Positions 54,755 to 63,031 of a stretch of 64,000 bases of DNA are shown here, in pieces; within the stretch, counting starts at the first letter, position 1, and every line of letters begins with the position of its first letter. Under the pieces are notes generated by a model, which was not told where the DNA came from, ran no database searches, and saw nothing but the letters and a program-made list of their open reading frames with translations. The position numbers and the translations under genes were made by a program. The stretch covers positions 186,001 to 250,000 of the forward strand of contig NZ_JAHXZL010000006.1 of the NCBI RefSeq assembly GCF_019429525.1, read 5' to 3'. The stretch comes from Sphingomonas folli (GTDB taxonomy: Bacteria > Pseudomonadota > Alphaproteobacteria > Sphingomonadales > Sphingomonadaceae).

Positions 54755-55669
54755 TCAGGCGGCGGCGGGCAGCGACAGCGTCGGGCGAGTCGCCGCGGCG
54801 CGCTCCACCATCGCGATCACCTCGGCGCGGCGCTCCCCGGTGAGGACATAGCGCGGCGGCAGCACGCGCTCCGAGCCGCGCCCCATCACCTGCTCGGCGA
54901 GCTTGATCGACTGCACCAGGTCATGCTCCGCGTCGAGGTGGAGCAAGGGCATGAACCAGCGGTAGATCTCGATCGCCTTGGCGTGATCGCCGCGCTCGAA
55001 CGCCGCGACCAGCTCGACCGACTCCTTGGGGAAGGCGTTGGTCAGCCCCGAGACCCAGCCCTGCGCGCCGAGGTACAGCCCTTCCAAGGCGACGTCGTCG
55101 AGCCCCGCGAACAGCACGTAGCGGTCGCCGAAGTCGTTGCGGAAGTCGGTGAAGCGGCGCGTGTCGGGCGCCGACTCCTTCACCGCGACGATGTTCTCCA
55201 CCGGCACCAGCTGCTCGAGCACGTGGCGGTCGATCACGGTGCGATAGGCCGGCGGGTTGTTGTACAGCATGATCGGCAGCGCGGTCTGCTCCGCCACGCC
55301 GCGGAAATGCGCCACCAGCTCGTCGGGCTTGGGGACATAGACCATCGGCGGCAGCAGCATCAGCCCGTCCGCCCCGGCCCTCTCCGCCGCCTGGGCGTAG
55401 CGCGCCGCGCGACGCGTGTCATATTCCGAGACGCCGGTGATCACCGGCACGCGCCCGTCGACCACCTCGACGATGGCGGAGAGCACCGCGACCTTCTCGT
55501 CATAGTCGAGCGAGTTGTTCTCGCCCACCGTGCCGAGCGCGATGACCCCGGTGACGCCGTCGCGGATCAGCTCGTCGACCACGCGCTGCGTGTCCGACAG
55601 GTCGAGCGTGAGGTCCTCGCGCACCTGGGTCGTCACCGCCGGGAACACGCCCTTCCAACCGATCGCCAT
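54755..55669 (-). CDS. DHDPS-family enzyme, probable pyrroline-4-hydroxy-2-carboxylate deaminase
   Basis: The 304-residue TIM-barrel aldolase has Lys164 in ENIVAVKESAPDTRR (Schiff base), Tyr136 in PIMLYNNPPAYRT and VIALGTVGENNSLDYDEK. DHDPS-like proteins next to hydroxyproline epimerase deaminate pyrroline-4-hydroxy-2-carboxylate to 2-oxoglutarate semialdehyde. I start it at 55669 (MAIGWKGVFPAVTT), the usual family N terminus; ATG 55702 gives 11 extra residues but lies two bases from the operator and has no ribosome site. It begins a second transcription unit. Confidence 0.88.
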   Translation of the reverse strand: MAIGWKGVFPAVTTQVREDLTLDLSDTQRVVDELIRDGVTGVIALGTVGENNSLDYDEKVAVLSAIVEVVDGRVPVITGVSEYDTRRAARYAQAAERAGADGLMLLPPMVYVPKPDELVAHFRGVAEQTALPIMLYNNPPAYRTVIDRHVLEQLVPVENIVAVKESAPDTRRFTDFRNDFGDRYVLFAGLDDVALEGLYLGAQGWVSGLTNAFPKESVELVAAFERGDHAKAIEIYRWFMPLLHLDAEHDLVQSIKLAEQVMGRGSERVLPPRYVLTGERRAEVIAMVERAAATRPTLSLPAAA

Positions 55670-55703
55670 CGTCGACACCGCCTTCTCATTCTCTCTGGTC
55701 ATA

Positions 55704-55715
55704 ATCGTATACTAA
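55704..55715. promoter_or_regulatory. Candidate GntR-type operator, deaminase-epimerase unit
   Basis: ATCGTATACTAA with a palindromic GTATAC core is 35 bases upstream of the preferred deaminase start. The identical 12-mer occurs upstream of the GH127 gene at 60989-61000. GTATAC cores are typical of FadR-subfamily GntR regulators. Confidence 0.6.
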
Positions 55716-55743
55716 ACAGATCGCGCCGGCGCAACCTGTCTGA

Positions 55744-57525
55744 CTACTCCTCGTCCGGGTAAGGCCCCCGGCCGCCGTCGCGGATCAGCTGGTCGACGCG
55801 GCGGTCGATCTCGCCCACCGGCACCGAGCCGAGCGCCAGCACCGCGTCGTGGAAGGCCTTGACGTTGAACTTGGGGCCGAGCGCCTGCTCGGCGCGCGCG
55901 CGAGCGCGCTGGATCGCGAGCTGTCCGGTGTAATAGCTCAGCGCCTGCCCCGGCCAGGCGATGTAGCGGTCGACCTCGGTGGTCACCTCGTGGTCGGACA
56001 AAGCGGTGTTGTCGCGCAGATAGGCCTGGGCGCGCTCGCGGCTCCAGCCCATCGCGTGGATCCCGGTATCGACCACCAGCCGCGACGCGCGCCACGCCTG
56101 GTAGCTGAGCATGCCGAACAGGTCGTAGGGCGTGTCGTACATCCCCATCTCCTCGCCCAGCGTCTCGCAGTAGAGCGCCCAGCCCTCGCCGTAGACGGAG
56201 AGATAGGTGTCGCGGCGGAACGGCGGCAGGTCCTTGTTCTCGGCGGCGAGCGGCATCTGGAAGGCGTGCCCGGGCGCGCTCTCGTGGAGCGTCAGCGCGG
56301 GCATGGCGTACAGCGAGCGCGCGGGCAGGTCATAGGTGTTGACCAGATACACCCCCGGCCCGCCGCGCCCGGCGGTGTAGAAGGGGGCGACGTCGGCGGG
56401 CACCGGCTTGATCGCGAAGCGGCTGCGCGGCAGCCGGCCGAAATAGCGCGCCGCCTTGCCGTCGAAGGTCTTGGCGATCCACGCCGCGCGGTCGAGCAGC
56501 TGCTGCGGGGTCGTCGCGTAGAAGCGCGGGTCGGTACGCAGGAAGGTGAGGAAGGCGGGGAGATCGCCCTGGAACTTCACCTGCGCCATCACCTGCAGCA
56601 TGCGCGCGCGGATCTTGGCGACCTCGGCGAGCCCGATCGCGTGGACCTGCTCGGGGGTCTGCGGCAGCGTCGTATATTCCGCCACCTTCGACTGATAATA
56701 GGCCTTGCCGTCGGGCAGGTCATAGGCCGCCAACGACGTGCGCGCGCCCGGGATATAGTCCTCGCGGAGGAAGGCGAGCAGCCGGCGGTGCGCGGGCAGC
56801 ACCGAGTCGCGGATCGCGGCCTCGCCGGCGCGGCGCAGCGCGGCCTGGGTCGCGGCCGGGATCTGCCGCGGCATGGTGGCGAAGGGCGCGTAGAAGGGAT
56901 TGTCCGCGATCGACCTGGCCTCGACCACCTGCGCCACGCCGATGTCGCGCCCAGCCAGCGTCACCTTGGGCGGGGTGAAGCCGCGCTTGAGCCCGGCGCG
57001 CATCTGGGCGATCTGCTGGTCGAAGTAGCGCGGCAGCTCGCCCAGCATCGATAGATAGGCGCGATATTCCTTCTCGTTCGCCAGCGGGTCGCGCGCCGCG
57101 GCGGCGACGTCGCCCCAGAAGCTGGTGTCGGCGGTGAGCGGCTTCTCATAGTCGCGGAAGCGCTGCTCGGCGAGGAGCGCGTCGATCTGCTGGCGATAGA
57201 CCGCGTAATTGACCTGCTCCGCGGGCGAGAGATCGGTGGGGCGGATCGCGCGCAGCCGCGCCGCGGTGTCCTCCCAGCGCTTCAATCGCGCCGCCTGCGC
57301 CGCGGGGCCGACGTCGGGCAGGTGCGCGCGCGCCTCGCGGCGGCTGTCCTCGTCGGCGGCGAACTGCTGCTGGCGCCAGCTATATTCGTCGGTGTAGAGC
57401 GTCCGCAGCGTCGCGTCGGCGCCTCCCGCCCCAGGCGCGGCGCTCGCCGGCACCGCCGCCGCCACCGCCGCCGCCACCGCCCATGTCATCGTCGCGCCCA
57501 GCAGCGCCGCCCATAGATGCCTCAC
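55744..57525 (-). CDS. Secreted DUF885 family metallopeptidase-like protein
   Basis: The 593-residue protein has a signal peptide (WAVAAAVAAAVPASAAPG) and a DUF885 domain with the metal-site motif LTLHESAPGHAFQMPL, a partner region YLSVYGEGWALYCETLGEEM and RFAIKPVPADVAPFYTAG. DUF885 proteins resemble carboxypeptidase-type gluzincins and are often annotated as exported dipeptidyl carboxypeptidase-like enzymes. In this cluster it could free hydroxyproline peptides or glycopeptides; this is inference. GTG start overlaps the Ldh gene stop (GTGA). Confidence 0.88.
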   Translation of the reverse strand: MRHLWAALLGATMTWAVAAAVAAAVPASAAPGAGGADATLRTLYTDEYSWRQQQFAADEDSRREARAHLPDVGPAAQAARLKRWEDTAARLRAIRPTDLSPAEQVNYAVYRQQIDALLAEQRFRDYEKPLTADTSFWGDVAAAARDPLANEKEYRAYLSMLGELPRYFDQQIAQMRAGLKRGFTPPKVTLAGRDIGVAQVVEARSIADNPFYAPFATMPRQIPAATQAALRRAGEAAIRDSVLPAHRRLLAFLREDYIPGARTSLAAYDLPDGKAYYQSKVAEYTTLPQTPEQVHAIGLAEVAKIRARMLQVMAQVKFQGDLPAFLTFLRTDPRFYATTPQQLLDRAAWIAKTFDGKAARYFGRLPRSRFAIKPVPADVAPFYTAGRGGPGVYLVNTYDLPARSLYAMPALTLHESAPGHAFQMPLAAENKDLPPFRRDTYLSVYGEGWALYCETLGEEMGMYDTPYDLFGMLSYQAWRASRLVVDTGIHAMGWSRERAQAYLRDNTALSDHEVTTEVDRYIAWPGQALSYYTGQLAIQRARARAEQALGPKFNVKAFHDAVLALGSVPVGEIDRRVDQLIRDGGRGPYPDEE

Positions 57526-58541
57526 TCAACCTCCCCGATCGCGATGATGTCGGCGTAGAGCGCGGCCGGCACCAGCACACCCTCTTTCTCGCTCCGCGCG
57601 CGCGCCGCGTAGCGCCTCGCCGAGGGCAGCCGCGCGCCCTGGTCCTCGATCGCGGCGAACAGCGCCTCGGCGCGCGCGAGCTGCCCGGCCGCGGCGGCAC
57701 CCAGGAAGCCGGCGGGATCGAGCGCGACGATCAGCTCGCCCCCGCGCGGCGAGGCGCCACGGCCGGCGTCGGCGGCGAGCGACTCGGCGCTGGTCATCTC
57801 GCCGATCAGCGGCCCGGCGAGCAGCTCGACCATCGCCGCCAGCGCGGAGCCCTTGTGCCCGCCGAAGGTGCGCATCGCGCCCGCCAGCACCGCGGCGGCG
57901 TCGGTGCTGGGTCGCCCCTCGGCGTCATAGCCCCAGTCGTCCGGGATCGCGCGGCCGGCTCGGCGGTGCAGCTCGATCTCGCCGCGCGCCACCGCGCTGG
58001 TGGCGAGGTCGAACACGAACGGGTGCCCATCGGGGCGCGGCCAGCCGAAGGCGATCGGGTTGGTGCCGAACACCGGGCGCGTGCCCCCCGCGGGCGCGAC
58101 CCAGGCGTGGCTCGGCGTCATCGCCAGCGCGACCAGCCCCGCCGCGGCGAGCGCCTCGACCTCGGGCCACAGCGCGGCGAAATGCACCACGTTCGTCAGA
58201 GCCAGCGCGGCGATGCCGCTCGCGCGCGCCTTCGCCTCCAGCAGCGGGCGACCCGCGGCGAAGGCGAGCTGCGCGAAGCCACCGCCGCCGTCGACCCGCA
58301 CCAGCGCGGCGGCGGGCTCGCTCACCCGCGGCACCGCGTCGCGCGCGACGGCGCCGCCGCGCAGGCTGTGCGCCGCGACGAGCAGGCGGTAGACTCCGTG
58401 GCTGGCGCAGCCGTCGCGCTCGCCCGCCACCATCGTCTCGGCCACCGCCTCGGCGTGCGCGGGCGCCAGCCCCACCGCGCGCAGCGTCCGCCGCGCCAGG
58501 TCGCGCACCTCGTCGAGCGTCAGCCGGACGCCGTCGCTCAC
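57522..58541 (-). CDS. Ldh/malate dehydrogenase-family oxidoreductase, possible imino acid reductase
   Basis: The 339-residue protein belongs to the NAD(P)-dependent YlbC/MDH-LDH2 family: VAGERDGCASHGVYRLL, IAALALTNVVHFAALWPEVE, PVFGTNPIAFGWPRPDGHPF and RTFGGHKGSALAAMVELLAG. Members beside proline-racemase-like genes (DpkA) reduce pyrroline-2-carboxylate or piperideine-2-carboxylate. Here it may handle an imino acid from hydroxyproline breakdown. GTG start overlaps the GH127 gene stop. Confidence 0.83.
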   Translation of the reverse strand: MSDGVRLTLDEVRDLARRTLRAVGLAPAHAEAVAETMVAGERDGCASHGVYRLLVAAHSLRGGAVARDAVPRVSEPAAALVRVDGGGGFAQLAFAAGRPLLEAKARASGIAALALTNVVHFAALWPEVEALAAAGLVALAMTPSHAWVAPAGGTRPVFGTNPIAFGWPRPDGHPFVFDLATSAVARGEIELHRRAGRAIPDDWGYDAEGRPSTDAAAVLAGAMRTFGGHKGSALAAMVELLAGPLIGEMTSAESLAADAGRGASPRGGELIVALDPAGFLGAAAAGQLARAEALFAAIEDQGARLPSARRYAARARSEKEGVLVPAALYADIIAIGEVE

Positions 58542-60919
58542 GCCGCCGTGCCCGCGCGCGCGGTATAGAGGCGGACGCCGAACACCGGCCCCGCGGTGCT
58601 GCGGTCGTGCGGCAGGAACTTGACGCGCACCGACTGCTTGCCCGCGGTGAGCCCCGGCGGCAGCGAATAGTCGCGGTCGATGAAGGCGCCGGGCCGGTCG
58701 TCCTCGAGATGCTGCGTGGCGACCTTCACGTTATCCACCAGGATGTCGAAGTCGCGCGCGCGCTCGCCGCCCCAGTAGGTCGCCTGGAGCACCAGCGGGC
58801 CGGGCCGCACCGTCATCGTGAACTCGATATAGCCGCCCGAGCGCGCGTCGCGTCCCTGCCGGCCGCGATAGGTCACCGGGTAGCTCAGCTCGCTCGTCAG
58901 GCGATGGTCGCGCTCGGGCTGCATCTCGCCGAGGAACATGACGTCGACCGAACGCGCCGCCAGGTCGCGCAGCCGCGCCTGCTCGGCGGTGTAAGCGGAC
59001 TCCGCCTCGGCCCAGCCCGCGTCGGTGAAGCGCTTGAAATAGACCGCGCTGCGCCGGCGGTACTGGCGATAGAAGGGGACGAAGTCGATGTCGCCCGGCC
59101 GCACCACCCCGCGCGTGGCGTAGCGCCCGGCGGCGGCGTCGCTCACCGCGAAACCGGCGAGCACGTCGGCGCCGACGAGCGCCGGGTCGGCGCCGTCCCA
59201 GGTGCGCTCGGCCGGTCCGAGGTCGGCGGCGAGCACCATCGGCCCGCGCAGCACCGCGATCGTGTCGGGGTCGCCCGGCGCGCTCTCGGTGCGCAGCGCG
59301 AGCGGCAGCGTCAGCGCGATCGTGTCGCCCGCCGTCCAGCGCCGCTCCACGATCGCGTAGCCGCGCGCGCGCGTGGGCGTGACGGGCTCGCCGTTGACCG
59401 CCACGCGCGCGCCGTCCCCCGCCCAGCCGGGCACGCGCAGCGCGACCGGGAAGGTACCGCCGCGCAGCTCGGTGAAGCGCAGCGCCACCTCGCCCTCGTA
59501 CGGGTAGCGCGTGGCCAGCGCGACCCTGCCGCGTCGAGTCGCCCAGCGCGCCTCGGCGGGGATGTAGAGGTTGACGTAGAAGGTGCCGTCGTCGCCCTCC
59601 CAGAAGATCGACTCGCCGTGCTTGGCATGGCTCTCCATCCCCGAGCCGACGCAGCACCAGAACGCGTCGTCCTTGGTGGTCGAGTAATCGCGCGCCGCGC
59701 CGCTCAGCAGCGGGGTCATGTAGGTGAAGCCGCCGGTCGCCGGGTCCTGCGCGCTCATGACATGGTTGAGGTGGGCGCGCTCGTAGAAGTCGAACAGCGC
59801 GCCGTCGGGCTGCCACGACCAGAGGTGCCGCGTCAGCTTGAGCATGTTGTAGGTGTTGCAATGCTCGCAGGTCTGCTCGGTGACGTGCTGCGCGACCGCG
59901 TCGGGCTGGAAGAAATACTCGCGGTCGGCGTTGCCGCCGATCGCGTAGCTGTGATGCCGCGTCACGCGGTCGAAGAAGAAGCGCGCCGCCTCGGCCTTGG
60001 CGGGATCGCCGCCGCTCACCTCGTGGATCCGCGCGAGCCCGACCAGCTTGGGCACCTGCGTGTTGGCGTGGAAGTTGGCGAGCCTGTCCTCCCCCGCGGC
60101 GAGCGGGTCGAGCACGCGATGGTCGTAGAACAGGCGCGCCATGCGCAGCCAGCGCGGGTCGCCGGTGCGCGCGTAGAGCTCGGCGTAGCTGTCGTTCATG
60201 CCGCCATATTCGCAGCCGAGCACCTCCTCCAGCCGCGCCGCGTCGAGCGCGGTGAACACGCGCTCGAAATAGCCCGCGAGCCCGGTGGCGACGCGCAGCG
60301 CTTGCGCGTTGCCCCAGGCGGCATGGACGTCGAGCAGCCCCGCGAACAGCTTGTGGACGGTGTACATCGGCGACCAGGCGCCGTTGAGGTCGAACCCGCC
60401 CGACCTGATCTCGCCGCGCACGATCTCGGGGAAGATCTCCTCGCCGTCGACGATCGTGCCGTCCTTCCGCTTGCGCCCGAGCGCGCCGACATAGCCGGTA
60501 CCGCGCCTGGCCTGCACGATGGCCAGCTCGCCGACGATGTAATCGGCGCGGCGGCGCAGCTCCGCGTCGCCGGTCTGCTCCCAGCCGAGCGCGAGCGCGC
60601 TGAGATAATGGCCGAGCGTGTGGCCCGCGATCGTGTCGCTCTCCCAGCCGCCGTAGACCTCCCCCTTGGCGGGCAGGCCGGCATAGGTGCGGAAATGGTG
60701 GAGCAGCCGATCGGGGTCGAGCCGGTGGAGATAGGCGCGGTTGACCTCGACCGCGGTGTGATAGTCGGAGGGGGCGAGGCGCACGTCGGCGAGCGGCAGC
60801 GGGCGCGCGCGGACGACGCGCGCCCCGGCGGTAGCGGCGGACGCGGTGACCGGCAGCAGCGCGAGCGGCGCCAGCGTCGCGGCGCCCGCCATCAGGTCGC
60901 GGCGGGTCGTGCTCGGCAT
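58538..60919 (-). CDS. GH127 beta-L-arabinofuranosidase (DUF1680), exported
   Basis: The 793-residue protein has a Tat-like leader (STTRRDLMAGAATLAPLALL) and an (alpha/alpha)6 barrel with GH127 motifs: GGWESDTIAGHTLGHYLSAL, GGMNDSYAELYARTGDPRWL, and the zinc-thiolate nucleophile set Glu352-x-Cys354 (CEHCNTYNMLKLTRHLW) plus Cys422-Cys423 (FWCCVGSGMESHAKHGE). These correspond to Glu338, Cys340, Cys417 and Cys418 of Bifidobacterium HypBA1, which removes beta-L-arabinofuranose from hydroxyproline-linked arabino-oligosaccharides. A C-terminal beta-sandwich (about 650-790) may bind sugar. First gene of the cluster; AGGAGAG precedes the ATG. Confidence 0.92.
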   Translation of the reverse strand: MPSTTRRDLMAGAATLAPLALLPVTASAATAGARVVRARPLPLADVRLAPSDYHTAVEVNRAYLHRLDPDRLLHHFRTYAGLPAKGEVYGGWESDTIAGHTLGHYLSALALGWEQTGDAELRRRADYIVGELAIVQARRGTGYVGALGRKRKDGTIVDGEEIFPEIVRGEIRSGGFDLNGAWSPMYTVHKLFAGLLDVHAAWGNAQALRVATGLAGYFERVFTALDAARLEEVLGCEYGGMNDSYAELYARTGDPRWLRMARLFYDHRVLDPLAAGEDRLANFHANTQVPKLVGLARIHEVSGGDPAKAEAARFFFDRVTRHHSYAIGGNADREYFFQPDAVAQHVTEQTCEHCNTYNMLKLTRHLWSWQPDGALFDFYERAHLNHVMSAQDPATGGFTYMTPLLSGAARDYSTTKDDAFWCCVGSGMESHAKHGESIFWEGDDGTFYVNLYIPAEARWATRRGRVALATRYPYEGEVALRFTELRGGTFPVALRVPGWAGDGARVAVNGEPVTPTRARGYAIVERRWTAGDTIALTLPLALRTESAPGDPDTIAVLRGPMVLAADLGPAERTWDGADPALVGADVLAGFAVSDAAAGRYATRGVVRPGDIDFVPFYRQYRRRSAVYFKRFTDAGWAEAESAYTAEQARLRDLAARSVDVMFLGEMQPERDHRLTSELSYPVTYRGRQGRDARSGGYIEFTMTVRPGPLVLQATYWGGERARDFDILVDNVKVATQHLEDDRPGAFIDRDYSLPPGLTAGKQSVRVKFLPHDRSTAGPVFGVRLYTARAGTAA

Positions 60920-60988
60920 GGTCTCTCCTCGTCAGCGGTTTGGGTGGCGCGAGAGGAGTGTGTCACGGAGTGGCGACGGGCGCAATAT

Positions 60989-61000
60989 ATCGTATACTAA
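60989..61000. promoter_or_regulatory. Candidate GntR-type operator, GH127 unit
   Basis: ATCGTATACTAA within an A/T-rich patch (CAATATATCGTATACTAATA) 70 bases upstream of the GH127 start. It is identical over 12 bases to the site before the deaminase gene. Confidence 0.6.
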
Positions 61001-61036
61001 TAACGCTCTTCTCGTGATCGCTCTCGATGCCTCTGA

Positions 61037-61176
61037 GATCCTCCCCGCTCGCGATAAGGGAGACCAGCCGCAGGCTGGTGGAGGGGGAAGTCCGAAGGCG
61101 CTGCGCTCCGGGGAGAGCCCCCTCCACCACCGGCCTGCGGCCGGCGGTCCCCCTCCCCGCCATGCGGGGAGGATTT
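61037..61176. repeat. Complex palindromic intergenic repeat, family A copy 2
   Basis: GATCCTCCCC...GACCAGCCGCAGGCTGGTGG...GGGGAGAGCCCCCTCCACCA...GGGGAGGATT follows the same order as copy 1 at 518-655; the middle part (GAAGTCCGAAGGCGCTGCGC) differs. It separates the GH127 promoter from the glutamine-amidotransferase-like gene. Confidence 0.75.
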
Positions 61177-61211
61177 CCTCACCTCCCCGCCCGTCCCTCA
61201 TGCCCCGGCGC

Positions 61212-61967
61212 TCAGTGGACCCACTCGCTCTCGCCGCGCAGCGCGGCGCCGATCAGCGCGAAGAAGGCCCGGCTCCCCGCGCTCGACTCCACGTCCCATT
61301 CCGGATGCCACTGCACCGCCAGCACCTCGGCGCCGCACCCCGGCGCGGCGACCGCCTCGATCACGCCGTCGTCGCTCGCGCGCGCCTCGACGCGCAGCCC
61401 GCCGCCGAGCCGGTCGATCGCCTGCTCGTGGACCGAGTGGACCGTCAGCCGCCGCTCCCCCGTCGCGCGCGCCAGCCGCCCCTCGGGCGCGAGGCGGACG
61501 TCGTGGCGCAGCGCGAACAGCTCGGCATAGTCGCGCTGCGCCCAGCTCCCGCCGCGCAGGTGGCGGCCGCGGCACGGCTCGGCCGAGAGCGAGCCGCCGA
61601 ACAGCACGTTGATCTCCTGCAAACCGCGGCAGATGCCGAACACCGGCTTGCCCGCGGCGATCATCGCGTCGGCGAGCGACAGCGCCACCTCGTCGCGCTC
61701 GAGGTCGAGCGCCTCGGGCGGGAGCGGCAGCGAGGAGCCGTAGCGCGCCGGCGCCACGTGCGAGCGCGATCCCGTCAGCAGCAGCCCGTCGAGCGGCGCG
61801 GCGAGCGCGGCGGCGTCGTTCGCGCCGGTGAGCGCGGGCACCAGCAGCACGGTCGCGCCCGATACCGCGGCGAGCGGGCGGACGAAGCGGCTCGCCACCG
61901 CCTGCACCGGGCGATGCGCCACCTCGTTGCAGCAGAGCACCCCGATCAGCGGCCGCCGCGACGCCAT
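61212..61967 (-). CDS. Class I glutamine amidotransferase-like hydrolase (peptidase C26 / PuuD type)
   Basis: The 251-residue protein has the gamma-glutamyl-GABA hydrolase layout: PLIGVLCCNEVAHRPVQAVA, LLLTGSRSHVAPARYG, nucleophile elbow PVFGICRGLQEINVLFGG, HSVHEQAIDRLG and catalytic VLAVQWHPEWDVE. It hydrolyses gamma-glutamyl amide bonds, for example in polyamine breakdown; no other puu genes are near. It follows the serine acetyltransferase gene by two bases. Confidence 0.9.
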   Translation of the reverse strand: MASRRPLIGVLCCNEVAHRPVQAVASRFVRPLAAVSGATVLLVPALTGANDAAALAAPLDGLLLTGSRSHVAPARYGSSLPLPPEALDLERDEVALSLADAMIAAGKPVFGICRGLQEINVLFGGSLSAEPCRGRHLRGGSWAQRDYAELFALRHDVRLAPEGRLARATGERRLTVHSVHEQAIDRLGGGLRVEARASDDGVIEAVAAPGCGAEVLAVQWHPEWDVESSAGSRAFFALIGAALRGESEWVH

Positions 61968-61969
61968 CC

Positions 61970-62926
61970 TCAGTCCCCCGCCAGCCCGTCGCGCCAGCGC
62001 TCGCCGTCGGCGGGCGCGAGCACGCGCGCGACCGGCTGCGCCACGGTGCGTCCCGGCGGCACGTCCTCCAGCAGCCAGACGTTGCCGCCGATCATCGCGC
62101 CGCGACCGATCGTCACGCGGCCGAGGATCGTCGCGCCGGCGTAGATCACCACGTCGTCCTCGACGATCGGGTGGCGCGCATAGCGCTCGCGCGGGCGGTC
62201 GAGCGCGTCGCACAAGGGCGTGCGCGCGCCGAGCGTGACGTGCTGGTAGAGCCGCACCCGCTCGCCGACGATCGCGGTCTCGCCGATGACGACGCCGGTA
62301 CCGTGGTCGATGAAGAAATGCGCGCCGATCGTCGCGCCGGGGTGGATGTCGACCCCGGTGCGCTCGTTGGCAATCTCCGAGATCAGCCGCGCGGTGATCG
62401 GCGCGCCGAGCTGGTAGAGCGGGTGCGCGATGCGATGGTGCAGGCTCGCGATCGCGCCCGGGTAGCAGACCAGGATCTCGTCCGCGCTGCGCGCCGCGGG
62501 GTCGCCGAGGAACGCGGCGGCGACGTCGCTGTCGATCAGCCGGCGCACCTCGCCGAGCGTGGCGAGGAACAGCCGGACGATCGCCGCGGCCTGCCCGGGA
62601 TCGAAGGTGCCGCTGCGCGCCTCGGCCTGCCAATAGGCCAGCTCGGCGCCGATCTCGCGCTCCAGCTCGCCCGCGGCGGCGAGCAGTTTGGCGGCGACGA
62701 AGCCGTCCTCGTCGCCCGCTCCGCCGCGATACTGGCCGAGTCGCCGCGGGAACAGCGCGGCGGCGAGTGTCTCGACCACGCGCTCCAGCGCGGGGCGCGA
62801 CGGGAAGGAGCGCGCCTCCTCGGACGGGTGGCCGGCACGCCAGTCGTCGCGCGCGGTGCGCAGCGCCCGCACCGCCGCCGCGATCGCCGAGCCCTCGTCC
62901 GCCTCGCTCGCAGCCACACCGCTCAT
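61970..62926 (-). CDS. Serine O-acetyltransferase (EpsC/SrpH type)
   Basis: The 318-residue protein has an alpha-helical N-terminal domain and a left-handed beta-helix with hexapeptide repeats: ANERTGVDIHPGATIGAHFF, IDHGTGVVIGETAIVGERV, QHVTLGARTP and RGAMIGGNVWLLEDVPPGRT. The DIHPGA...DHGTGVVIGET signature is that of serine acetyltransferases for cysteine synthesis. The N-terminal start is uncertain; ATG 62926 (MSGVAASEADEG) is taken, with an upstream in-frame codon possible. Confidence 0.9.
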   Translation of the reverse strand: MSGVAASEADEGSAIAAAVRALRTARDDWRAGHPSEEARSFPSRPALERVVETLAAALFPRRLGQYRGGAGDEDGFVAAKLLAAAGELEREIGAELAYWQAEARSGTFDPGQAAAIVRLFLATLGEVRRLIDSDVAAAFLGDPAARSADEILVCYPGAIASLHHRIAHPLYQLGAPITARLISEIANERTGVDIHPGATIGAHFFIDHGTGVVIGETAIVGERVRLYQHVTLGARTPLCDALDRPRERYARHPIVEDDVVIYAGATILGRVTIGRGAMIGGNVWLLEDVPPGRTVAQPVARVLAPADGERWRDGLAGD

Positions 62927-63031
62927 CCCGCGCCCCTCGTCAGCCCGTCCGAGCCCGAGGTCATACTCTACCAAGCTAGGGGATGATCCAAGCATTTCTT
63001 GCGCGGCGAGGAGCTTGGCGCGCACCCGGCG

